DNA from: Streptomyces fradiae ATCC 10745 = DSM 40063
GTDB lineage: Bacteria > Actinomycetota > Actinomycetes > Streptomycetales > Streptomycetaceae
DNA: 64,000 nucleotides
Assembly: GCF_008704425.1 (NCBI RefSeq)
Contig: NZ_CP023696.1
Location: forward strand, 3,582,501 to 3,646,500
Direction: 5' to 3'
Shown here: positions 41,556-50,832 of the stretch, in pieces
Position numbering within the stretch: the first letter of the stretch is position 1
Layout of the letters: every line of letters begins with the position of its first letter
The notes under the pieces: generated by a model
What the model was told of the DNA's origin: nothing
Seen by the model: the letters and a program-made list of their open reading frames with translations, nothing else
Database searches by the model: none
Translations under genes and position numbers: made by a program

Positions 41556-43028
41556 ATGACCGCTGACGCAACCTCCCGCCCCGCCCCCGCCCCGGCTTCC
41601 GGCGCCCCCGCCCCCGCGCCGGCCCCCGCCCCGTCCCCGGCCTCCGGTGCCGCCGGCCCCGCCCCCGGGCTTCCGGCACCCGGCCCCGCGACGGGCGCCG
41701 CCGTGAAGGCCGCCGACCGGGCGCACGTCTTCCACTCGTGGTCCGCGCAGGCGCTCATCGACCCCCCGGCCGTCGCCGGCGCCGAGGGCGCGTACTTCTG
41801 GGACCACGACGGCAACCGCTACCTCGACTTCACCAGCGGCCTCGTCTTCACCAACATCGGCTACCAGCACCCCAAGGTCGTCGCCGCGATCCAGGAGCAG
41901 GCGGCCCGGCTCGTCACCTTCGCGCCCGGCTTCGCCGTGGACGTGCGCTCCGAGGCGGCCCGGCTCATCGCCGAGCGCACCCCCGGCGACCTGGACAAGG
42001 TCTTCTTCACCAACGGCGGCGCCGAGGCCGTCGAGAACGCCGTCCGCATGGCCCGGCTGCACACCGGCCGCCACAAGGTGCTCAGCGCCTACCGCTCCTA
42101 CCACGGCGCCACCTCCGCGGCCATCCACCTGACCGGCGACCCGAGGCGCTGGCCGTCCGACACGGGCGCCGCCGGGGTCGTCCACTTCTGGGGGCCGTTC
42201 CTCTACCGCTCGCCCTTCCACTCCGGCAGCGAGGCGCAGGAGTGCGAGCGGGCGCTGGCACACCTGGAGGACACCCTCGTCTTCGAGGGGCCGGGCACGG
42301 TCGCGGCGATCGTGCTGGAGACCGTCCCCGGCACGGCCGGGATCATGCCTCCGCCGCCCGGCTACCTGCGGGGCGTGCGCGAACTGTGCGACCGCCACGG
42401 CATCGTCCTCGTGCTGGACGAGGTCATGGCGGGGTTCGGGCGGACGGGCCGCTGGTTCGCGGCCGAGCACCACGACGTGGTCCCCGACCTGCTCACCTTC
42501 GCCAAGGGCGTGAACTCCGGGTACGTGCCGCTGGGCGGTGTCGCCATCTCGGCGGAGATCGCCGCGACCTTCGACCGCCGCCCCTACCCGGGCGGGCTCA
42601 CCTACTCCGGCCACCCGCTGGCCTGCGCGGCGGCCGTCGCGACGATCCGGGCCATGGAGGAGGAGGGCGTCGTGGAGGCCGCCGACCGGCTGGGTGCCGA
42701 GGTCCTCGGGCCGGGCCTGCGCGCGCTGGCGGCCCGCCACCCGTCGGTGGGCGAGGTGCGGGGCCTGGGCGCGTTCTGGGCGCTGGAGCTCGTACGGGAC
42801 CGGGAGACGCGCGAGCCGCTCGTCCCGTACGGGGCGACCGGCGAGGCCAACGCCCCCATGGCGGCCTTCACCGCCGCGTGCCGGGCGCGCGGGCTGTGGC
42901 CGTTCGTCAACATGAACCGCACCCATGTCGTGCCCGCCTGCAACCTGACGGACGCCGAGGCGAAGGAGGGCCTGGCCGCCCTGGACGCGGCGCTGTCGGT
43001 GGCGGACGAGCACACGGCGGGGGCCTGA
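41556..43028 (+). CDS. Class III PLP aminotransferase
   Basis: 490 residues. After a low-complexity Ala/Pro leader (8-50) the enzyme reads HVFHSWSAQALIDPP, FTNGGAEAVENAVRMAR, VLDEVMAGFGRTGRW with the PLP aspartate, and LLTFAKGVNSGYVPLGG with PLP Lys317. It belongs to the omega-amino-acid:pyruvate/4-aminobutyrate branch. No Shine-Dalgarno precedes the ATG; instead TTTTACGCT (41541-41549) lies about seven bases before it, like a -10 box, so the mRNA is probably leaderless. Followed 156 bases later by a GntR regulator. Substrate unknown. Confidence 0.9.
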   Translation: MTADATSRPAPAPASGAPAPAPAPAPSPASGAAGPAPGLPAPGPATGAAVKAADRAHVFHSWSAQALIDPPAVAGAEGAYFWDHDGNRYLDFTSGLVFTNIGYQHPKVVAAIQEQAARLVTFAPGFAVDVRSEAARLIAERTPGDLDKVFFTNGGAEAVENAVRMARLHTGRHKVLSAYRSYHGATSAAIHLTGDPRRWPSDTGAAGVVHFWGPFLYRSPFHSGSEAQECERALAHLEDTLVFEGPGTVAAIVLETVPGTAGIMPPPPGYLRGVRELCDRHGIVLVLDEVMAGFGRTGRWFAAEHHDVVPDLLTFAKGVNSGYVPLGGVAISAEIAATFDRRPYPGGLTYSGHPLACAAAVATIRAMEEEGVVEAADRLGAEVLGPGLRALAARHPSVGEVRGLGAFWALELVRDRETREPLVPYGATGEANAPMAAFTAACRARGLWPFVNMNRTHVVPACNLTDAEAKEGLAALDAALSVADEHTAGA

Positions 43029-43155
43029 CGGGCCGACCGCGCCGACCGCCCCGAACGGCCGGGACGCCGGGACCGGGCGGGCGACCGGCCGCTGCCGTCC
43101 GATTCCGTACTGTGACGCGGCTCCTGCCGGTGACCCCTCCGACTGGGCTTAAGGT

Positions 43156-43169
43156 GTCCGAAACCGGAC
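43156..43169. promoter_or_regulatory. Possible GntR operator
   Basis: GTCCG-AAAC-CGGAC is a 5-bp dyad 16 bases upstream of the GntR gene start, overlapping where its promoter should be. Autoregulation is plausible for this family. Confidence 0.5.
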
Positions 43170-43184
43170 GGAGGGGACCTGCCC

Positions 43185-43904
43185 ATGCCCGCGAGCGCAC
43201 CCGTGACCCGCAGCACCCTGCGCCAGCAGATCGCGGACGCGCTGCGTGACGAGGTGCTCGCGGGGCGTCTCCAGCCGGGGCGGGAGTTCACCGTCAAGCA
43301 GATCGCGGAGCAGTACGGCGTCTCCGCCACGCCCGTGCGGGAGGCGCTGGTCGACCTGTCGGCGCAGGGCCTCCTCGACTCGGACCAGCACAAGGGGTTC
43401 CGCGTCCACCAGTTCACGGTGCGGGACTACCGGGACATGGTGGAGGGCCGCGCCCTGGTGGTGGACGGCATCCTGCGCCGCCACAAGGCGCGCGAGGCCG
43501 GCCCCGCCCGGCCGTGCGTTCCGGAGGCGGCGCTCGGCTCCGTGCGGCGCCGGGCCGAGGCGGCGGCGCGGGCCGCGCGCGCCGGGGACCTCGACGTGCT
43601 GATCGGCTACGACCTGCGGTTCTGGCGGGAGCTGGCCGGACTGGTGGCCAACCACTACATCGCGGACTTCCTGCACCGGCTGCGCGTCCACGCGTGGGTC
43701 TTCGCCGTGCCGTACCTGCGGGGCGACCGGCGGGTGCGGGACTGGCTGTGGAGCGGCCACGAGGAGCTGGCGGACGCCTTCGCGGCGGGTGACGCGGGGC
43801 GGTTGGTGGCCGTCCTGGACGCGTACCACGTCCACTCGCTGAGCTGGGCCGACCACCTGGAACGGCTCCCCGCGCCCCGCACGGGGCCCGAACACCCGGC
43901 GTGA
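43185..43904 (+). CDS. GntR-family regulator with FCD domain
   Basis: 239 residues. The winged helix (10-75) reads LRQQIADALRDEVLAGRLQPGREFTVKQIAEQYGVSATPVREALVDLSAQGLLD. The FCD (FadR C-terminal) helical domain follows (RDYRDMVEGRALVVDGILRRH through HEELADAFAAGDAGRLVAVLDAYH), with His and Asp residues placed as in metal-binding FCD proteins. GGAGGGG lies upstream of the ATG. It may control the neighbouring aminotransferase gene in response to an organic-acid ligand. Confidence 0.9.
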   Translation: MPASAPVTRSTLRQQIADALRDEVLAGRLQPGREFTVKQIAEQYGVSATPVREALVDLSAQGLLDSDQHKGFRVHQFTVRDYRDMVEGRALVVDGILRRHKAREAGPARPCVPEAALGSVRRRAEAAARAARAGDLDVLIGYDLRFWRELAGLVANHYIADFLHRLRVHAWVFAVPYLRGDRRVRDWLWSGHEELADAFAAGDAGRLVAVLDAYHVHSLSWADHLERLPAPRTGPEHPA

Positions 43905-44124
43905 CGCGGGGGCGCCGCGCCGCCCGCCGCGAAGACCCGGCCCGTCTCCCGTCCGGCCCTCGGCCCGGTTCCCGCTCGGGCCCGTGCCCCGGCCCGTGCC
44001 CTGGCTCCTGCCCGTGCCCTCGGCCTGGTTCCCGCTCGGGCCCGCGCCCCGCTGCCGCCCCTGGGCGCACGGTGGCGGGCTTCGGCGGCGGGGCCGCCGG
44101 GTATCACTGTGACCCGGCTACTCT
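43905..44124. repeat. GC-rich direct repeats after the GntR gene
   Basis: A block of about 30 bases, cggccCggttcccgctcgggcccg followed by tgcccc or cgcccc, occurs near 43961 and again near 44021, with shorter cggcccgtgccc units between. No gene is seen. Confidence 0.65.
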
Positions 44125-44187
44125 GTGCCGACCGTCGGTGCCTACCGGCTCCCGCAGCAGACGCCCCGATCCGAGAGCGAGCCCACC

Positions 44188-44838
44188 TTGGCCTGTGACC
44201 TGTGGCTGGTCCCCCTCGTCGACGTGCTGTGCCACAGCCCTGACAACCCGTTCGCCGAGGAGATCGCCGCGTACGACCGGGCGCTGACCGAGTCGGGACT
44301 GCCGACCGTGCCGGTCTTCGCGTACATGCCCGGCCTGTCCGGGGACGTCGCGCCCGTCGCCGGATTCGACTACGACGCCCTGCACTTCCTGCGTCGCGCC
44401 TACCTGCTCCAGGTGTGCGGCCTCGCGGTCACCCCCGTCGACGAACTGGGCGGCGACTACGAGCAGTTGCTGGAGATGTTCGAGCCGACCGCGCAGCGCT
44501 CCCACCTGGTGTGGCACTACGACCACGCGGGCGCCTACGTGCCGGTCGACTTCCCCGCGCCGCTCTCCACCGAGGAACTCCTCGCGGGCGGCGGCCCGCT
44601 GGGCTCCGCCCAGGGGCTCCTGCGCGAACTCGAGTACGTCGCCCCCTCGATCGGCATCGACCCGGCGAACCCGCCGGCCGCGCCCGAGCCGCCGAGGCAC
44701 CCGACGTCCCTGGAGGAGCCGGCGGCCCCGATCCCGTACGAGGACAGCCCGTTCGCCCGCGAGCGGCACGTGTGGCTGGGCCTGCACGCGGCGGCCACCC
44801 GGAGCCTCGGCCAGGGGTCGATGATCATCTTCAGCTGA
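44188..44838 (+). CDS. Conserved hypothetical protein
   Basis: About 216 residues, soluble and acidic: ACDLWLVPLVDVLCHSPDNPFAEEIAAYDRALTESGLPTVPVFAYMPGLSG, later ALHFLRRAYLLQVCGLAVTPVDELGGDYEQLLEMFEPTAQRSHLVWHYDHAGAYVPVDFPAPL and a C-terminal RHVWLGLHAAATRSLGQGSMIIFS. Strong aromatic and hydrophobic patterning argues it is a real protein; no domain is recognised. TTG 44188 gives the likely N-terminus; GTG 44125 is an in-frame alternative. Its position upstream of the SLATT, YbaB and recR genes is typical of Streptomyces. Confidence 0.78.
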   Translation: MACDLWLVPLVDVLCHSPDNPFAEEIAAYDRALTESGLPTVPVFAYMPGLSGDVAPVAGFDYDALHFLRRAYLLQVCGLAVTPVDELGGDYEQLLEMFEPTAQRSHLVWHYDHAGAYVPVDFPAPLSTEELLAGGGPLGSAQGLLRELEYVAPSIGIDPANPPAAPEPPRHPTSLEEPAAPIPYEDSPFARERHVWLGLHAAATRSLGQGSMIIFS

Positions 44839-45042
44839 CCGGGCCCCGGCTGCCGGGTCCTCCCGGGAGGCCGTCCCTCGGCTCCCGCCCCTCGGCCGGG
44901 TCCCGCCCCTCCGGGTGCCGAGCCCTTGCGGCCCCGAACCCCCGGCCCGCCCCCCGGCACCGCCCCGGTACCGGCACCGCCCCGGTGCCGACACCGTCCC
45001 CGCCCCGGCGGCGCGCTCCGGGACCGCCGCCGTGCGGCCCGC

Positions 45043-45759
45043 TCAGCGGGGTTCCGGGGGCCGCTGGCGGGGCATGTTGGGGCGGGCCGACGGGGGCAGC
45101 AGCCGCCCCGCGCCCGCCCCGCCGCCGGAAGTCTCCGCCCGCGCGGGCGCGGCCCCCAGGGACTGGGTGGCGAGCGGCGCCGGGCCCGCCCGGAACTCCA
45201 CCATCCAGTCCGCCGTCTCCGCCCGGACCAGCTCCGTCACGTCCTCGGAGAACCGCCGCAGCACCACCAGGCACCGCTCGGCCGCCTCCGCGGACGTGCC
45301 CTCCGCCGGGCCCAGCACCTCCCGCACGTTCTCCGAGGCCCAGTCGAACTGCAGCGCCTGCAGCCGCCGGTGGACCGCCTGCGAGGTCGCCACGTCCCGC
45401 ATCCAGCCCGAGGTCAGCCCGAAGTACCGGTCGCAGGCCAGGCACGCCCCCGCGAGCAGCAGCGACAGGTAGCCCCACCCCGCCGCCCCGTCCAGCGCGT
45501 CCGTCAGGTCCAGCAGCGGCAGCGCCGCGCCCAGGACCCCGCCGAGCGCGGTGCCGAACCGCAGGGTGCGGGCCCCGCGGCGCTTCCACACCCGGTCGGC
45601 CAGGTACCAGCCGGCGGTGCGCAGGGCGTTTCCCTCCACCCACCGGTACAGCTCGTGGAGCCGCTCGGCCGGCTCACCCCAGTCGCCGAGCGGGAACGGC
45701 CGTCCCGTCAGGTCCTCCCCCCGGGCGGGCCCCCCGGGCTGCATCTCCGGCTGGCTCAC
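45043..45759 (-). CDS. SLATT-domain two-helix membrane protein
   Basis: 238 residues. The core (about 30-165) reads LHELYRWVEGNALRTAGWYLADRVWKRRGARTLRFGTALGGVLGAALPLL, then GWGYLSLLLAGACLACDRYFGLTSGWMRDVATSQAVHRRLQ: two adjacent membrane helices flanked by amphipathic helices, as in SLATT (DUF4231-like) effectors. The C-terminal 45 residues are disordered. SLATT domains occur as pore-forming effectors beside nucleotide-second-messenger enzymes (CBASS-type), but no SMODS, SLOG or other sensor is adjacent, so this is an orphan. GTG start with AGGAG about seven bases upstream. Confidence 0.78.
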   Translation of the reverse strand: MSQPEMQPGGPARGEDLTGRPFPLGDWGEPAERLHELYRWVEGNALRTAGWYLADRVWKRRGARTLRFGTALGGVLGAALPLLDLTDALDGAAGWGYLSLLLAGACLACDRYFGLTSGWMRDVATSQAVHRRLQALQFDWASENVREVLGPAEGTSAEAAERCLVVLRRFSEDVTELVRAETADWMVEFRAGPAPLATQSLGAAPARAETSGGGAGAGRLLPPSARPNMPRQRPPEPR

Positions 45760-46051
45760 CGGGGCACTCCTCTGCGCTCAGCGTGACACCGTGTGACGAA
45801 TGTGACGTACGGTGATGGGAACGAGGTCGTGGCGGCGTGTGGCGTCCGCCGCGGAGCCCCCTTCCTACCGCCGAATGGCGGCCACCGGAGGCGTAATCCG
45901 GGGATTTCCGCACGGAAGGGGGCCTTGATCAGGTGGGCGGCGCGCCCGGGGTTCACTCGAAAGAGCGGCTCGGTGTGCGTGGGGCGCGCCGCGCGGGGAC
46001 CACGTAGGCTCGGCGTAACCGAAGAATCGTCGTCGACGCGCAGGAGTGACC

Positions 46052-46393
46052 GTGATCCCCGGTGGTGGCCAGCCCAACATGCAGCAGCTGCTCCAGCAGG
46101 CCCAGAAGATGCAGCAGGACCTCGCCCGTGCGCAGGAGGAGCTGGCCGGCATGGAGGTCGAGGGCCAGGCGGGCGGCGGCCTGGTGAAGGCCACGGTCAC
46201 CGGAGCCGGCGAGCTGCGGGGCCTGGTCATCGACCCGAAGGCGGTGGACCCCGAGGACACGGAGACCCTCGCGGACCTGGTCGTCGCGGCCGTGCAGGCG
46301 GCGAACGACAACGCGCACCGGCTCCAGCAGGAGAAGCTCGGCCCGCTCGCCCAGGGGCTGGGCGGCGGCGGAATGCCGGGCCTCCCGTTCTGA
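46052..46393 (+). CDS. YbaB/EbfC nucleoid-associated protein
   Basis: 113 residues. [30 protein letters not shown] is the long helix, followed by [51 protein letters not shown], the standard YbaB fold; the dimer clasps DNA. The C-terminal Gly-rich tail ([10 protein letters not shown]) is normal for actinobacteria. GTG 46052 follows AGGAG at 46042-46046. In most bacteria it sits beside dnaX and recR; here recR follows after a 359-base gap. Confidence 0.95.
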   Translation: MIPGGGQPNMQQLLQQAQKMQQDLARAQEELAGMEVEGQAGGGLVKATVTGAGELRGLVIDPKAVDPEDTETLADLVVAAVQAANDNAHRLQQEKLGPLAQGLGGGGMPGLPF

Positions 46394-46752
46394 CCGCCCG
46401 GACACCGCGACCGGCCCGGACGGCCGGCCCGGACCGGACCGCCGGTTCGGACCGGTTGGGCAGGCAGGGCCCCGCGACCGGCCGGAGCGCACAAGTGAAC
46501 CGGGCGCACCGGGCCGGCCAGGCGCCCGCACGGGCAGGCCGGCCGGCCGTACGGATCGGTCAGGTGCCCGTACGGGCGGATCGGCCGCCGTGCGAACCGG
46601 TCGGGCCACCGCCGGGCCGGCCCGGCGGCGGAGGCCCCGGCTCCGGCCGTCGGCCATCCGTTCGACGCGGCGGGTTCGCGCCGGGTCTTCTGCGGTGCAC
46701 CCCGCAGCTACTACCGTAACCATCAAGACTGCACTCCCGGAGAGGCGTTCCG
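46394..46752. other. Gap between YbaB and recR genes
   Basis: No gene seen. The sequence is rich in overlapping ccgg/cggcc blocks and inverted cggacc/ggtccg units (46400-46460) and a near repeat gtacggatcggtcaggtgcccgtacgggcggatcgg (46551-46585). Near 46709-46720 taccgtaac looks like a -10 for recR. Confidence 0.5.
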
Positions 46753-47352
46753 TTGTACGAAGGCGTGGTCCAGGACCTCATCGACGAGCTGGGCAGGCTG
46801 CCCGGCGTCGGTCCCAAGAGCGCGCAGCGGATCGCCTTCCACATCCTCCAGGCCGAGCCGACGGACGTCCGGCGGCTGGCGCACGCGCTGCTGGAGGTCA
46901 AGGAGAAGGTCCGGTTCTGCGCGGTCTGCGGGAACGTCGCCCAGGAGGAGCGGTGCGGCATCTGCCGTGACCCGCGCCGGGACGACGCGGTCGTCTGCGT
47001 CGTCGAGGAGCCGAAGGACGTCGTCGCCATCGAGCGGACCCGCGAGTTCCGGGGCCGGTACCACGTGCTCGGCGGGGCGATCAGCCCGATCGAGGGCGTG
47101 GGCCCCGACGACCTGCGGATCAGGGAGCTGCTGGCCCGGCTCGCGGACGGGACGGTCACCGAGCTGATCCTGGCGACCGACCCCAACCTGGAAGGGGAGG
47201 CCACCGCGACGTACCTGGCGCGCATGGTCAAGCCCATGGGCCTGAAGGTCACGCGCCTCGCCAGCGGGCTCCCCGTCGGCGGGGACCTGGAATACGCCGA
47301 CGAGGTCACGCTCGGTCGTGCGTTCGAAGGGAGACGACTCCTCGATGTCTGA
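46753..47352 (+). CDS. recR: Recombination mediator RecR
   Basis: 199 residues, full length. It helps RecO load RecA onto SSB-coated gaps. A helix-hairpin-helix ([17 protein letters not shown]) is followed by the C4 zinc finger Cys56, Cys59, Cys68 and Cys71 ([16 protein letters not shown]), a Toprim domain starting [14 protein letters not shown], and the C-terminal Walker-B-like segment with [29 protein letters not shown]. Starts at TTG with GGAGAGG 7-8 bases upstream; the TTG start may keep expression low. Overlaps the next gene by eight bases. Confidence 0.96.
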   Translation: MYEGVVQDLIDELGRLPGVGPKSAQRIAFHILQAEPTDVRRLAHALLEVKEKVRFCAVCGNVAQEERCGICRDPRRDDAVVCVVEEPKDVVAIERTREFRGRYHVLGGAISPIEGVGPDDLRIRELLARLADGTVTELILATDPNLEGEATATYLARMVKPMGLKVTRLASGLPVGGDLEYADEVTLGRAFEGRRLLDV

Positions 47353-48004
47353 CGCCACGCTCCACGCCCACTCGCCGGACCCCGACAGCTTCGCGGTCCA
47401 GATCGCCGACTCCATCGAGTCCTTCATCGTCGCCACCACGGAGGTGGCCAAGGGCGACGAGCCCGACAGCGCGATCCCCTTCCTGCTGCTGGAGGTCTCG
47501 CAGCTCCTGCTCGCCGGGGGGCGGCTGGGGGCGCACGAGGACATCCTCCCGGAGGAGCGGTACGAGCCGGACACGGGGCCCGACCTGGACGTCGACGACC
47601 TGCGCGAGCGGTTCGCGGCGCTGCTGGACCCGGTGGACGTCTTCTCCGAGGTCTTCGACCCGTACGAGCCCCGCAAGGCGCCGGTGCCGTTCCGGATCTC
47701 CGACAACCTGGCCGACATCATCACGGACCTGCGGCACGGGCTGGCCCACTACCGGGCGGGCCGGACGACCGAGGCGCTGTGGTGGTGGCAGTTCTCGTAC
47801 TTCTCCAACTGGGGCCCCACCGCCTCGGCGACCCTCCGGGCGCTCCAGTCCCTCGTCTCCCACGTCCGGCTGGACCAGCCGCTGGCGGAGCTGGACGGCC
47901 TCGACACCGACGAGGACGTCGCGGACGACGCCCTGGCCGAGGAGGCGGGCCGCGTGATGCTCCGGGAGATCGCCGCGCCGCTGGGCATCCGTACCCGCAA
48001 GTAG
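47345..48004 (+). CDS. DUF5063 family protein
   Basis: 219 residues, acidic, helical: [66 protein letters not shown], then [56 protein letters not shown]. This matches DUF5063, an actinobacterial family always found just after recR. Its ATG lies inside the last codons of recR and has AGGGAG about nine bases upstream, so translation is coupled. A role with RecR is suggested by that linkage but is unproven. Confidence 0.88.
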   Translation: MSDATLHAHSPDPDSFAVQIADSIESFIVATTEVAKGDEPDSAIPFLLLEVSQLLLAGGRLGAHEDILPEERYEPDTGPDLDVDDLRERFAALLDPVDVFSEVFDPYEPRKAPVPFRISDNLADIITDLRHGLAHYRAGRTTEALWWWQFSYFSNWGPTASATLRALQSLVSHVRLDQPLAELDGLDTDEDVADDALAEEAGRVMLREIAAPLGIRTRK

Positions 48005-48200
48005 GCGCGGCCGCCCCGGCGTGAGCCCGGACACATTCCGCGTGAGCCCGGTGACGGTGGGCAGGGACTCGCACGGCCGGGTGACGCCCCCGAGGTGATC
48101 ACAAACCGAGCGGGACATCTCAGGATGTGACATCCCAGGGGCGTTTCCCGGCCGCTCGATAAACTGAGTCGACCGAAAACGGACTGAGCGAGGAGCGCAC

Positions 48201-49472
48201 GTGGGCCTTGTCGTGCAGAAGTACGGAGGCTCCTCCGTCGCCGATGCCGAAGGCATCAAGCGGGTCGCCAAGCGGATCGTGGAAGCGAAGCAGAACGGCC
48301 ACCAGGTGGTCGTCGTCGTTTCCGCGATGGGCGACACTACGGACGAGCTGATCGATCTCGCCGAGCAGGTATCCCCGATGCCGGCCGGACGCGAGTTCGA
48401 CATGCTGCTGACCGCCGGAGAGCGGATCTCCATGGCCCTGCTGGCCATGGCCATCAAAAACCTGGGCCACGAGGCCCAGTCGTTCACCGGCAGCCAGGCG
48501 GGCGTCATCACCGACTCGGTCCACAACAAGGCGCGCATCATCGATGTCACGCCGGGCCGCATCCGCACCGCCCTGGACGAGGGCAACATCGCCATCGTGG
48601 CCGGCTTCCAGGGCGTGTCCCAGGACAAGAAGGACATCACCACCCTCGGCCGGGGCGGCTCCGACACCACCGCCGTGGCGCTCGCCGCGGCGCTGGACGC
48701 GGAGGTGTGCGAGATCTACACGGACGTGGACGGCGTCTTCACCGCCGACCCGCGGGTCGTGAAGAAGGCCCGGAAGATCGACTGGATCTCCTTCGAGGAC
48801 ATGCTGGAGCTCGCCAGCTCCGGCTCCAAGGTGCTGCTGCACCGCTGCGTCGAGTACGCGCGCCGATACAACATCCCGATCCACGTCCGCTCCTCCTTCT
48901 CGGGGCTCCAGGGCACGTGGGTCAGCAACGAACCGCGAGGGGACCGCAAGGTGGAGCAGGCCATCATCTCCGGTGTCGCCCACGACACCTCCGAGGCGAA
49001 GATCACCGTCGTCGGCGTGCCGGACAAGCCGGGCGAGGCCGCCGCGATCTTCCGCGCCATCGCGGACGCCGAGATCAACATCGACATGGTCGTGCAGAAC
49101 GTCTCCGCCGCGTCCACGGGCCTGACGGACATCTCCTTCACGCTGCCCAAGACCGAGGGCCGCAAGGCCATCGACGCCCTGGAGAAGCAGAAGGCGTCCA
49201 TCGGCTTCGACTCCCTCCGCTACGACGACCAGATCGGCAAGATCTCCCTCGTCGGCGCCGGAATGAAGACCAACCCGGGCGTCACCGCCTCGTTCTTCGA
49301 GGCGCTGTCCAACGCGGGCGTGAACATCGAGCTGATCTCCACCTCGGAGATCCGCATCTCGGTCGTCACCCGCGCCGACGACGTCAACGAGGCCGTCCGC
49401 GCCGTCCACACCGCCTTCGGTCTGGACAGCGACTCCGACGAGGCGGTCGTCTACGGCGGCACGGGCCGCTGA
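48201..49472 (+). CDS. ask: Aspartokinase (lysine/threonine-sensitive type)
   Basis: Phosphorylates aspartate, the first step to lysine, threonine, methionine and diaminopimelate. 423 residues. Catalytic domain at 1-245 has the KYGGSSVAD start, [29 protein letters not shown] and [13 protein letters not shown]. Two ACT domains (about 262-340 and 345-412) begin at [18 protein letters not shown] and [20 protein letters not shown]. An internal GTG (48951) with a GAGGGG site probably makes the separate beta subunit. Unlike most actinobacteria, asd does not follow; a strong terminator does. Confidence 0.96.
   Translation: MGLVVQKYGGSSVADAEGIKRVAKRIVEAKQNGHQVVVVVSAMGDTTDELIDLAEQVSPMPAGREFDMLLTAGERISMALLAMAIKNLGHEAQSFTGSQAGVITDSVHNKARIIDVTPGRIRTALDEGNIAIVAGFQGVSQDKKDITTLGRGGSDTTAVALAAALDAEVCEIYTDVDGVFTADPRVVKKARKIDWISFEDMLELASSGSKVLLHRCVEYARRYNIPIHVRSSFSGLQGTWVSNEPRGDRKVEQAIISGVAHDTSEAKITVVGVPDKPGEAAAIFRAIADAEINIDMVVQNVSAASTGLTDISFTLPKTEGRKAIDALEKQKASIGFDSLRYDDQIGKISLVGAGMKTNPGVTASFFEALSNAGVNIELISTSEIRISVVTRADDVNEAVRAVHTAFGLDSDSDEAVVYGGTGR
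48936..48953 (+). other. Internal translation start for the aspartokinase beta subunit
   Basis: GAGGGG (48937-48942) lies eight bases before an in-frame GTG at 48951 (codon 251), just where the Corynebacterium beta subunit starts. The product would be 173 residues with both ACT domains, forming the alpha2-beta2 enzyme. Confidence 0.75.
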
Positions 49473-49494
49473 CCGGGCCGCCTCCCAGGTAGCC

Positions 49495-49536
49495 GACCGG
49501 GCCGGGCAGCTGTGCAGACAGCCGCCCGGCCCGGTC
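49495..49536 (+). terminator. Strong terminator directly after aspartokinase
   Basis: gaccgggccgggc pairs with gcccggcccggtc, and gctgt with acagc inside it, with one mismatch and a four-base loop: an 18-bp stem. It starts 22 bases after the ask stop and should cut ask off from downstream genes. Confidence 0.8.
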
Positions 49537-49542
49537 GTGTCT

Positions 49543-49586
<44 letters not shown>

Positions 49587-50052
49587 CCGCCCGCCCGCCC
49601 CGTCTCGGCGGCCGTACCGCCCACGCCGAGCGCCCCACCGCGTGTGCGGCCGCACAGGTTCCCGTACGCGCCCCGCACGGACCGGACCGCCGAGCCGGCA
49701 CCGCCGACCGGCGGCGGACCACCGGACCCGGGCCGCGGGCTTCCGGGACGCCCCGCCGGGCGGATCCCCGGTGGACGCGGCGCCGCGCCTTTGTAGGATC
49801 TGTGAAAGCCCTGGGGGAAGGCCGTCGGCCGGCCCCGCTTGATCCGGGGCGATGGCATGTTCGACGACGTCCCCGCCCCCCTGCCCCGACCGGTGGCCGG
49901 CGGCCGGTGGGAGACGTCCTCGCGGTCGCTCCACGTGCTGCCGCGCGAACGGGGCAATGGGGAGAGCGGATACGTATGAGGGCGAACGACGCACCGTCAG
50001 ATCCGGCGGTCCGCGCGTACAACCCTGACGGGGGGCGACGTGTCCAACAGAC
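49587..50052. other. Region where asd would be expected; no such gene
   Basis: Nothing resembling aspartate-semialdehyde dehydrogenase is found in any frame. 49700-49800 has ccgcggg/ccgg-rich spacer, then aggatctgtgaaagccctg, possibly a promoter. A 40-codon frame with ATG at 49857 ends in a TGA overlapping another ATG (49976), but neither has a recognisable product. The 49976 frame (96 codons) overlaps the sigma factor gene and is judged non-coding. Confidence 0.6.
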
Positions 50053-50832
50053 GTGCCAGAGGTACTCGACATCACAGCAGCGGCCCCGCTTGTCGGCGGC
50101 GCGGCAGTCCTCCCGCTCCCGCGTCCGCCCCAGCGGGCCCCGCGCGACCCGGCTCCGGGTGACCGGGCGCCGGCCGAGCGGCCCCGGGGCGGCCGGGTTC
50201 CGGCCGACCGGGTTCCCGGTGGCCGGGCCGCGCCCGCGCGGCGCCGCGGCGGCGGCATGCCGGTGATCGCGCCCATGCCCACCACGCGCCGCGCCCGCGT
50301 CCCGTTCCGGCGGGACGACGCCGTCGAGACGACGGTGTCCGGCACCACCGTCGACCACCTCACCGAGACCTACCGCGCCCACTACCGGTCGCTGCTCGGC
50401 CTCGCGGCCCTCCTCCTCGACGACACGGCCTCCTGCGAGGACGTCGTGCAGGAGGCGTTCATCCGCGTCCACTCGGCGCGCAAGCGGGTCCGCGACCCCG
50501 AGAAGACCCTCGCGTATCTGCGCCAGACCGTCGTGAACCTCTCCCGGTCCGCCCTGCGGCGCCGAATACTCGGGCTGAAGCTGCTCTCCAAGCCGATGCC
50601 GGACATGGCGAGCGCGGAGGAGGGCGCGTACGACCAGCTGGAGCGCGACGCGCTCATCAAGGCCATGCGGGGACTGCAGCGCCGCCAGCGGGAGGTGCTG
50701 GTGCTGCGGTACTTCGCGGACATGACGGAGGCGCAGGTCGCCGAGACCCTGGGTATATCGCTCGGATCGGTGAAGGCGTACGGCTCGCGGGGCATCGCCG
50801 CCCTGCGGGTCGCCATGGGAGCGAAGGCATGA
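50053..50832 (+). CDS. SigE-family (SigE70-like) ECF sigma factor
   Basis: 259 residues from GTG 50053. The N-terminal ~90 residues are Pro/Arg-rich. Region 2 runs VDHLTETYRAHYRSLLGLAALLLDDTASCEDVVQEAFIRVHSA, a linker RVRDPEKTLAYLRQTVVNLSRSALRRRILGLKLL, and region 4 is LERDALIKAMRGLQRRQREVLVLRYFADMTEAQVAETLGISLGSVKAYGSRGIAAL. Internal ATGs at 50257 or 50275 could also start the protein. Coupled by ATGA to a membrane protein gene, which may be its anti-sigma partner. Usually third after ask-asd in Streptomyces. Confidence 0.88.
   Translation: MPEVLDITAAAPLVGGAAVLPLPRPPQRAPRDPAPGDRAPAERPRGGRVPADRVPGGRAAPARRRGGGMPVIAPMPTTRRARVPFRRDDAVETTVSGTTVDHLTETYRAHYRSLLGLAALLLDDTASCEDVVQEAFIRVHSARKRVRDPEKTLAYLRQTVVNLSRSALRRRILGLKLLSKPMPDMASAEEGAYDQLERDALIKAMRGLQRRQREVLVLRYFADMTEAQVAETLGISLGSVKAYGSRGIAALRVAMGAKA

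Noticed and set aside
48005-48200. Search for a lysine or other riboswitch before aspartokinase
   Set aside because: No lysine-riboswitch core or terminator/antiterminator pair was recognised; only short repeats of acatc around 48115-48135.
49976-50266. 96-codon frame upstream of the sigma factor, starting at an ATG overlapping another small frame
   Set aside because: Overlaps the sigma gene in another frame, product is Ser/Arg/Pro-rich and has no recognisable fold or ribosome site.
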